NCBI RefSeq assembly: GCF_016758175.1
Contig: NZ_QYAB01000003.1
Span: 248,001 to 312,000, forward strand
Source: Leucobacter zeae
GTDB taxonomy: Bacteria > Actinomycetota > Actinomycetes > Actinomycetales > Microbacteriaceae
Reading direction: 5' to 3'
DNA length: 64,000 nt
In this document: piece by piece, positions 58,904 through 64,000 of the stretch
Layout: each line of letters begins with the position of its first letter
Position numbering within the stretch: position 1 is the stretch's first letter
Translations under genes and position numbers: made by a program
The notes under the pieces: generated by a model
Told to the model about the DNA's origin: nothing
The model's input: the letters and a program-made list of their open reading frames with translations, nothing else
The model's database searches: none

Positions 58904-59639
58904 ATCCGCCGATCACCGCCTGCAATGCGAACATCATGCGACTCCAGAGTCCGGTCACCATCAGGAGACCGATGAGGATCAGCAGCCCCCCGCCGATCAG
59001 GTTCACGGCACGGATATGCCGTTTGAAGAATGTCATCGTCTGCGTCATCCACCCGAAGCCGAATGCGGCGAGCACGAACGGGATCCCGAGCCCGAAGCAG
59101 TAGAGCACTGCCAGCAGCACAGAACGCGAGACTGACCCTTGCTGAAGACTCAGCGCCATGATCGTCGCGAGCGTCGGACCCATGCACGGCGTCCACCCGA
59201 CGGCAAACACCACACCGAGAACGGGCGCTCCGATTAGACCGAGGCGCGGCTTCACCCTGAGCTTCTTCGTCATCTGCATGCGGCCGAAGAGGCCGACGAA
59301 GACGAGTCCCATGAGGATCACGAGCACTCCCATGACGCGGGTGATCACATATTCCCACTCCAGCAGCCAGATCCCGATCGATCCGGCCGCCGCCATGATG
59401 CCGACGAGCACTACGGTGAAACCCGCGATGAAGAGCAGCACCCCGAGGACGAGCCGTCGCCGCGTCGGTCGCTCGACGCCGGCTCCGGGGCTCGCATCGG
59501 CACTCGCGCCGACGTATGCCAGATAGCCCGGCACGAGCGGCAGCACGCACGGAGAAAGGAAGGACACGAGCCCTGCCGCGAGTGCGATCAGCGACGCGAC
59601 GAGCAGCTGCCCATCGGCGACGACCCCCTGCAGATCCAA
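58887..59639 (-). CDS. ccdA: CcdA-type thiol-disulfide interchange membrane protein
   Basis: A 250-aa six-helix protein carrying reducing power across the membrane to ResA. The two redox cysteines are in LVSFLSPCVLPLVPGYLAYVG (helix 1) and FAVGWTPCMGPTLA (helix 4), both with the family's PC motif. Its partner thioredoxin-like lipoprotein is encoded one base upstream. The start is TTG 59639 by operon spacing; no ATG or GTG serves the first helix. The last 17 bases overlap resB. Confidence 0.93.
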   Translation of the reverse strand: MDLQGVVADGQLLVASLIALAAGLVSFLSPCVLPLVPGYLAYVGASADASPGAGVERPTRRRLVLGVLLFIAGFTVVLVGIMAAAGSIGIWLLEWEYVITRVMGVLVILMGLVFVGLFGRMQMTKKLRVKPRLGLIGAPVLGVVFAVGWTPCMGPTLATIMALSLQQGSVSRSVLLAVLYCFGLGIPFVLAAFGFGWMTQTMTFFKRHIRAVNLIGGGLLILIGLLMVTGLWSRMMFALQAVIGGYVTPL

Positions 59640-59640
59640 C

Positions 59641-60267
59641 TCAGGAGCCGCTCTCGTCGAGCGTCTCGCGGATCAGCGTGCGCAGCTGCGACTCGGCCGC
59701 GAGCTGCCCGATCACCCGATGCGCGACGCGCCCCTCGGCGTCGAGCACGAGCGTCGTCGGAACGGCGTTGAGCGGCACCTGGCCGGCGAAGGCGCGCTGC
59801 ACCTCCCGGCCGCCGGCGACGTCCATGATCGACGGGTACTCGACTCCGAACTCCTCGCTGAACTGCTGCGCCTGCGCGACCTGATCGCGCGTGTTCACGC
59901 CGACGAACTGCACGCCCTGCGACGAGAACTCGTCGTAGGCCGCCACGAGGTCGGGCGCTTCGGCGCGGCAGGGGGCGCACCCCGCGTACCAGAAGTTCAC
60001 GACGGTGACGCTGCCGGAGGTATCGGCCGATCCGAACTGCTCGCCGGTCTCGGTTTCGCCCGAGTACTCGACGGGCTCGGTGCGGTCGCCCGGCGGGATG
60101 CTGATCGACGTGCCGTCGCCCTCGATGTATCCCTTGTCGCTCCCCTGCTCCCACTGCTTCGAGAGGTCCGATCCCTCGCCGCTGCAGCCGGTGAGCGCGA
60201 GCGCTGCCGCGAGCGGCAGCGCGGCCGCCGCCCAGATCCGACGCCGGTTCATGCTGCGCGCGGTCAT
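59641..60267 (-). CDS. resA: TlpA/ResA-type thiol-disulfide oxidoreductase lipoprotein
   Basis: A 208-aa membrane-tethered thioredoxin-like protein that reduces apocytochrome c before heme attachment. A signal peptide with MNRRRIW and lipobox LTGC (Cys28) is followed by the thioredoxin domain (about 63-205). The redox motif is WYAGCAPCRAEAP (Cys97 and Cys100), and the cis-proline is in LNAVPTTLVLD. ATG 60267 overlaps the upstream histidine phosphatase stop as ATGA. The longer frame to 60381 lies over that gene and lacks a signal peptide. Confidence 0.93.
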   Translation of the reverse strand: MTARSMNRRRIWAAAALPLAAALALTGCSGEGSDLSKQWEQGSDKGYIEGDGTSISIPPGDRTEPVEYSGETETGEQFGSADTSGSVTVVNFWYAGCAPCRAEAPDLVAAYDEFSSQGVQFVGVNTRDQVAQAQQFSEEFGVEYPSIMDVAGGREVQRAFAGQVPLNAVPTTLVLDAEGRVAHRVIGQLAAESQLRTLIRETLDESGS

Positions 60268-60908
60268 ACGGCACCCACGTCCACGGCGTCGTCGAGCAGA
60301 TCCGCCGCGGGCGTCCGGTAGTCGACCTCGAACCACCGCTCGCCGCGGCGCTCGAAGCTCGTGATGCTCGAGAGCTCGCACCGGCGCTTCGCGGGGTTGT
60401 GCACGAGCGACCGGCCCGCGATGTCGAGGTGGGCCATCCAGATGGGGGACTGGTGCGAGACCATCACGATGTCACCGTCGCGGGTCGACGACCAGGCGTC
60501 GTCCATCGCATCGCGCATCCGCGCCGCGATCTCGCGGTACGGCTCGCCCCAGCTCGGGCGCAGCGGGTTCCAGAGCTTGTACCAGTAGAGCGGGTTCGCG
60601 AACGCCGAGTCGCTCCCCGAGTTGCGCATGCCCTCGAAGAAGTTGGTGGGCTCGATGATGCGCTCGTCGGTCGCGATCTCGAGCGAGAGCGCGCTCGCGA
60701 TGGGGCGCGCGGACTCCTGCGCGCGCTCGAGCGGCGAGGCGATGAGCTTGGCGACGAGACGGTCGCTGCCCGCGAGCTCCAGCGCCGCGGCCTCGGCCAT
60801 GCGGTGCCCCCGTTCGGACAGACGGTAGCCGGGAAGACGGCCGTACAGCACCAGGTCGGGGTTGTGCACCTCGCCGTGGCGCACCAGATGCAGCAGTTTG
60901 TCGCTCAC
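60264..60908 (-). CDS. Histidine phosphatase family protein
   Basis: A 214-aa phosphoglycerate-mutase-like enzyme. The catalytic LVRHGE motif gives Arg10-His11; the second histidine is in VMVSHQSPIW; LYGRLPGYRLSERG and SPLERAQESA are typical. In actinobacteria such a gene regularly heads the resA-ccdA-resB set; the substrate and reason for the linkage are unknown. GTG 60908 stands six bases after TAGAAT; the intervening GGAGGG touches the start codon, too close to be a ribosome site, so the operon is probably leaderless. Confidence 0.9.
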   Translation of the reverse strand: MSDKLLHLVRHGEVHNPDLVLYGRLPGYRLSERGHRMAEAAALELAGSDRLVAKLIASPLERAQESARPIASALSLEIATDERIIEPTNFFEGMRNSGSDSAFANPLYWYKLWNPLRPSWGEPYREIAARMRDAMDDAWSSTRDGDIVMVSHQSPIWMAHLDIAGRSLVHNPAKRRCELSSITSFERRGERWFEVDYRTPAADLLDDAVDVGAV

Positions 60909-60914
60909 CCCTCC

Positions 60915-60920
60915 ATTCTA
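60915..60920 (-). promoter_or_regulatory. Leaderless -10 box of the cytochrome c maturation operon
   Basis: TAGAAT on the minus strand, six bases before the GTG at 60908; a near-consensus -10. Confidence 0.55.
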
Positions 60921-60962
60921 CGTTCGGGGCGACTGGGAGAACGCGGGTGACGGCGGCGCCCG

Positions 60963-62192
60963 TCAGCCGTTCGGCCAGGAGGTCGTCAGATACGCCTCGA
61001 GCGCGCGGTGCCGGAACGCGTAGTTGCGGCCCCGCGAGATGATCCCGCGCACCGTATCGAGGCGCTGCGCGAACGGCCCGACGTTCGTGGCGTGCGCGTA
61101 CCCCATGGCGCGCGCGATGCCGGTGGCGGTGCGTTTCCCCGGCTCGAGCTCCGCCATGCACCGCACGAACTCCTGCTCCTTCGCGGGCAGGCGATCGAAG
61201 ATGCGCTCCACGTGCGCGGCCGCCTCGTACCGCGCGGCCTCCCACCCCGCCCGCACGTCGTCGAGCGTGATCGTCTCCCCCGTGCCCGCGTACCAGGCCC
61301 GCTCCCCCGCCAGCTGGAACAGGAAGGGCTCCCCGTGACTCAGCGAGACGATCCGCTCCGCGGCGTCCGCGGACATGCGGATGCGCCCGATGCCGCCGGC
61401 GCCGTCCGCCGCCTCCCATCCGGCGCGGGTGAACGCACTGAGCGCGAAGCGGAGGTCGTCGTCGGAGAGCGGTTCGAGCGTCGTCGTGGCGAATCGGCGC
61501 GCGAACGTCGCTCCGTTGCGCGACGAGGCGCGCTCCGAGAACTCCGGGAGACCCGTGAGATAGACGGCGACGGGCAGCGGGAGCTCGTCGACGACGCCTC
61601 CGGGGAGTTCGGTCGGCACGCGCACCGTGATGGCGTCCCCGAGGCTGATGAGCAGCTGCGAGAGCGCGCGATCGTCGACGATGTTCTGCACCTCGTCGAC
61701 GTGCACGAGCACGACCCTGCCGGCGCGCCTCGCTGCGACGCCGATCTCGACGAGCAGCTCGGTGAGCGCGACGTAGGGCTCGGGTCCCGCTTGGCGATCG
61801 AGCGAGAGGGAGATGCCGCTCGCGGCCACCGCGCGCACGCGATTCAGGGCCTCCGCGATCCGCTGCTCCCGCGCCGCAGGGAGTCCAGCCAGGTCAGCGA
61901 GGCGCAGGATCGCGGACGCCACGGCCTTCAGCGGGTCCGCTCCGACGGGGATGCGCACCTGCGGGGTCGCCCAGTCCCCCGCGGCGGTCGCGTGCGCCGC
62001 GATGCGCCGCACGAGCGTCGACTTGCCGAGGCCGGGCTCGCCCAGGATCGTGCGTCCGCGCTCCGCCAGTCCCGCGTGCAGCCGTGGTCGAACGACCTGG
62101 GACCACTCGGTGAGTTGCGTCACCCGCCCCGCCCAGACCTCGGGCACGGTGTCCGAGCCGGGGGTGAACGGGTTATTGAGCGGTGATCTCAT
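60963..62192 (-). CDS. Orphan AAA+ ATPase (archaeal-ATPase/ORC-like)
   Basis: A 409-aa STAND/ORC-like ATPase. It starts NPFTPGSDTVPEVWAGR, the usual lead-in to the P-loop GEPGLGKSTL (residues 51-60). Walker B is VVLVHVDEVQN (160-170), a sensor 1 region is VAVYLTGLPEF, and an arginine-rich segment FARRFATTTLEPLSDDDL resembles the sensor 2/lid entry of archaeal-type ATPases. A C-terminal winged helix (about 335-405) with ATGIARAMGYAHATNVGPF and GRNYAFRHRALEAYL could bind DNA. No partner gene is obvious. TAACTT lies six bases before the ATG, within an inverted repeat of GTTAAC-type sites. Confidence 0.82.
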   Translation of the reverse strand: MRSPLNNPFTPGSDTVPEVWAGRVTQLTEWSQVVRPRLHAGLAERGRTILGEPGLGKSTLVRRIAAHATAAGDWATPQVRIPVGADPLKAVASAILRLADLAGLPAAREQRIAEALNRVRAVAASGISLSLDRQAGPEPYVALTELLVEIGVAARRAGRVVLVHVDEVQNIVDDRALSQLLISLGDAITVRVPTELPGGVVDELPLPVAVYLTGLPEFSERASSRNGATFARRFATTTLEPLSDDDLRFALSAFTRAGWEAADGAGGIGRIRMSADAAERIVSLSHGEPFLFQLAGERAWYAGTGETITLDDVRAGWEAARYEAAAHVERIFDRLPAKEQEFVRCMAELEPGKRTATGIARAMGYAHATNVGPFAQRLDTVRGIISRGRNYAFRHRALEAYLTTSWPNG

Positions 62193-62194
62193 GC

Positions 62195-62236
62195 GTTAAA
62201 GTTAACATGCTATTCTTCCAGATTGTTAACGTTTAC
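62195..62236. promoter_or_regulatory. GTTAAMGTTAAC inverted-repeat operator over the ATPase promoter
   Basis: GTTAAAGTTAAC (62195-62206) and the complement of 62225-62236 (GTAAACGTTAAC) agree at 10 of 12 bases across an 18-base spacer. The left half overlaps the TAACTT hexamer (62199-62204) that stands six bases before the ATPase ATG. Confidence 0.55.
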
Positions 62237-62238
62237 GA

Positions 62239-63267
62239 TCATCGCGCGGGGCGCCAGCCGAGCGCCGGACCGATCCGGGTCGCGAGCTGGGTCAGAATCT
62301 GCTTCCAGTCGTCGAGCTCGAACTCGAACGGCAGCTCGAAGAGATAGTCGTCGGCCGCGCGGAACGCGAGATCGTCGCGGATGTGCGCCACGATCTCGTC
62401 GAGCGAGCCGAGCACGTCTCTCGCGATGATGGTGTTGCGCCCGTGGACGCGCTCCGTGCGCGGATTCCGGGCCTCGGCGTAGGCCCGGTACTTGCGCGCC
62501 TGGGCGACGGTCGCACCGTCCGTGGGCACGATCACGCGGGCCACGCTCGCCCGTGCCGCTGTCCCGTCCGGGTGCGCGGCGCGGAATGCGTCGATCTGCG
62601 CGCGCTGCGCCCGTGCGAACTCGTCGACCCCGTTCTCGGCGGAGCTGATGTTGCTGACGAGCCAGTTGAGTCCCGCTTCGCCGGCCCACCGGGCCGAGCG
62701 CAGGGATCCCCCGCCGTACCAGAGCCGGTCGGCGAGCCCCGGACTGTGCGGCTCGACGCGCTCGGAATCGATGTCTCCGCCGAATCCCGCGTACTCGGGG
62801 CGCTCGCGCACCGGCTCGCCCGCGAGGAACGCGCGCAGGCGCTCGATCCGCCCGTAGCCGTAGTCCTCCTCGCGCCACCCCGAATCGTGCACGCGGTCGT
62901 TCACCGCGTCGTCGGAGGCGGGCGGATGCACGCTCACGCCGGCCAGCACGCGGCCGCCCGACAGCAGGTCCGCGGTCGCGAGATCCTCGGCGAGACGGAA
63001 CGGATTCTCGAACCCGACCGGGATCACGGCGCTGCCGAGACCGATCCGCCGAGTCCGCTGGGATGCGGCGGCGAAGAAGCCCGCGGGCGACGGCAGCCCG
63101 TACTGCATGTGGCGGGTGCGCACCCACCCGCTGTCGAGCCCGAGCCCCTCGGCGAACTCGAAGAGCTCCAGCCCCTCCTCGAGCCCGCGCGCGGGGTCGT
63201 CGCGATCGAAGGGCACCAGATGGATGAATCCGAGCTGCTGGAGCGGTCGGGCGGCTTCGGGCGACAT
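62239..63267 (-). CDS. LLM-class flavin-dependent oxidoreductase (luciferase-like)
   Basis: A 342-aa TIM-barrel monooxygenase using reduced flavin and oxygen. Family features are LGFIHLVPFDRDDPARGLEEG, the GLGLDSGWVRTRH helix, RTRRIGLGSAVIPVGFENPFRLAEDLATADLLSGGR-type core split over residues 70-105, and RLWYGGGSLRSARWAGEAGLN. The ATG at 63267 follows GGGAGCG; the frame to 63729 runs over an intergenic hairpin and the next gene. Substrate is unknown, as for most members. It is 46 bases upstream of the orphan ATPase on the same strand, but the operator between suggests separate control. Confidence 0.88.
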   Translation of the reverse strand: MSPEAARPLQQLGFIHLVPFDRDDPARGLEEGLELFEFAEGLGLDSGWVRTRHMQYGLPSPAGFFAAASQRTRRIGLGSAVIPVGFENPFRLAEDLATADLLSGGRVLAGVSVHPPASDDAVNDRVHDSGWREEDYGYGRIERLRAFLAGEPVRERPEYAGFGGDIDSERVEPHSPGLADRLWYGGGSLRSARWAGEAGLNWLVSNISSAENGVDEFARAQRAQIDAFRAAHPDGTAARASVARVIVPTDGATVAQARKYRAYAEARNPRTERVHGRNTIIARDVLGSLDEIVAHIRDDLAFRAADDYLFELPFEFELDDWKQILTQLATRIGPALGWRPAR

Positions 63268-63376
63268 GGGCGCTCCCTCGTTCGGCTGACGGGCTGACGC
63301 CCACCAATCTACGAATCGGGATCGGCGAGCGCCAGCGCCGCCGCGCACTATTGCCGCGTGTTGCGGCGGAGCACGA

Positions 63377-63410
63377 CGCAGCCCCCGACCCGCAGGGGCC
63401 GGGGGCTGCG
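63377..63410. terminator. Terminator hairpin downstream of the lipoprotein gene
   Basis: An 11-base perfect stem, CGCAGCCCCCG (63377-63387) with CGGGGGCTGCG (63400-63410), between the lipoprotein stop and the luciferase-like gene. Confidence 0.65.
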
Positions 63411-63442
63411 AGGATCGGCGGATCCGCTCCGCCGCGTTCGGG

Positions 63443-64000
63443 CTACTCCGCGTGCTCCGAGTCCGCCTCCTCCGAGGGGGCGTCCTTCGTGTCGTCGCCG
63501 GTCTTCGACTCCGACGCGGCGGCATCGAGATCCTCGAGCGGGGTGGTCTGCTCGTCGTCAGCGCGGAAGCCGGCCGGGAGCACGTAGTCCTGGTACTCGG
63601 CGAGGGTCCCGTCGAGCACGGGGATGAGGTGCTGCACCTCGGGGGCGCCTCCCGCCTGGAAGTAGGCCTCGACGGTCGATCCGACTGCGACGCCGGGGAG
63701 CGGCACGAGCACCGGCTCGACCGGACCATCGGGGTTGCCGAAGCGCGTGCTGCCCTCGGGCACCTCGACCTCGGCGCTCGCGCTGCGGCCGCCCTCGCCG
63801 ACGAAGTTGATCACGACGTTCTGGGGCGCGCCGGTGCGGTTGACCGCGCCGAAGACGATGTTGAAGTTCTCGCCGCTCTCGTCCGCCACCAGCATGATGT
63901 TGCGGATGTCGACGCCCTCGACGGTCACGTCGACCCCATCGCTGGGAGCGTAGGGCTTCAGCGTGCCCTGCGGTGCGATCAGGCTGCAGCCGGTCGCGCC
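63443..64000 (-). CDS. Conserved actinobacterial lipoprotein, 5' end outside window
   Basis: The reading frame is open to the right edge, giving at least 185 residues. The first visible residues are GATGCSLIAPQGTLKPYAPSD, a lipobox with the modified cysteine, so only part of the signal peptide is missing; the internal GTG at 63928 is not the start. The mature domain is a small beta-rich fold (VRNIMLVADE, NIVFGAVNRTG, VEVPEGSTRFG) followed by an acidic Glu/Asp/Ser tail. Actinobacterial LpqE-like lipoproteins have this layout, and some are linked to copper; no metal motif is visible here, so function is unassigned. Confidence 0.75.
   Translation of the reverse strand, partial: GATGCSLIAPQGTLKPYAPSDGVDVTVEGVDIRNIMLVADESGENFNIVFGAVNRTGAPQNVVINFVGEGGRSASAEVEVPEGSTRFGNPDGPVEPVLVPLPGVAVGSTVEAYFQAGGAPEVQHLIPVLDGTLAEYQDYVLPAGFRADDEQTTPLEDLDAAASESKTGDDTKDAPSEEADSEHAE

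Noticed and set aside
1-64000. tRNA, rRNA, insertion sequences, prophage or attachment sites
   Set aside because: Scanned by eye: no cloverleaf ending in CCA, no rRNA core sequence, no transposase or integrase-like protein and no flanking terminal repeats around any cargo.

Overview
The window is about 70% G+C and gene-dense, with roughly 53 protein-coding genes, no rRNA or tRNA genes, no CRISPR array and no recognisable phage, plasmid or insertion sequence. Gene content points to a Gram-positive actinobacterium of the Microbacteriaceae type (a Leucobacter-like genome is my best guess). Supporting markers are a four-gene sdhCDAB set, an Rv3303c/LpdA-like flavoprotein reductase, the actinobacterial order histidine phosphatase-resA-ccdA-resB, PucR regulators, and many genes that appear to be leaderless.

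Layout: 1-4.5 kb holds a class III aminotransferase fragment and methylmalonate-semialdehyde dehydrogenase, divergent from a PucR regulator, then an EamA exporter. 4.6-10.1 kb is an amidase, N-carbamoyl-amino-acid hydrolase and MFS operon with an upstream LysR regulator and a perfect T-N11-A palindrome. 10.2-17 kb is housekeeping and export: Maf, a TetR-linked ABC-2 exporter, an RNA uracil methyltransferase, a quinone-reductase-like flavoprotein coupled to a cupredoxin lipoprotein, and a stand-alone SIP-domain protein under an iron-box-like site.

17.3-37.1 kb is an amine/polyamine block: a long Orn/Lys/Arg decarboxylase, purine nucleoside phosphorylase, a monoamine oxidase, an amidohydrolase, three further FAD amine oxidases with a cupin, an MHS-family MFS transporter, a PotDBCA-type ABC transporter, a second monoamine oxidase and a second PucR regulator. 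37.1-44.6 kb holds a 40-aa zinc-ribbon-like protein, a phosphohexomutase, NnrD, DeoA, an ECF sigma factor fused to its own anti-sigma and membrane tail, and a YihY/BrkB protein. 44.6-50.6 kb holds sdhB-A-D-C, manC and a DeoR-LacI hybrid regulator.

51-57 kb is a second Pot-type system (ATPase, binding protein, two permeases) divergent from a GntR regulator that is translationally coupled to a soluble Cache-domain protein. 57.2-60.9 kb is the cytochrome c maturation operon, without an adjacent ccsA. The right end has an orphan AAA+ ATPase, a luciferase-like monooxygenase and the start-truncated gene of a lipoprotein.

Working together (inference): two polyamine-type uptake systems bring amines in, flavin oxidases oxidise them, and the left-end aminotransferase plus semialdehyde dehydrogenase could feed the carbon to acyl-CoA. 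The most notable regulatory features are a six-or-seven-base TANNNT-to-start-codon signature at eleven genes, a motif shared by the two monoamine oxidase promoters, and long perfect palindromes with shared ends.
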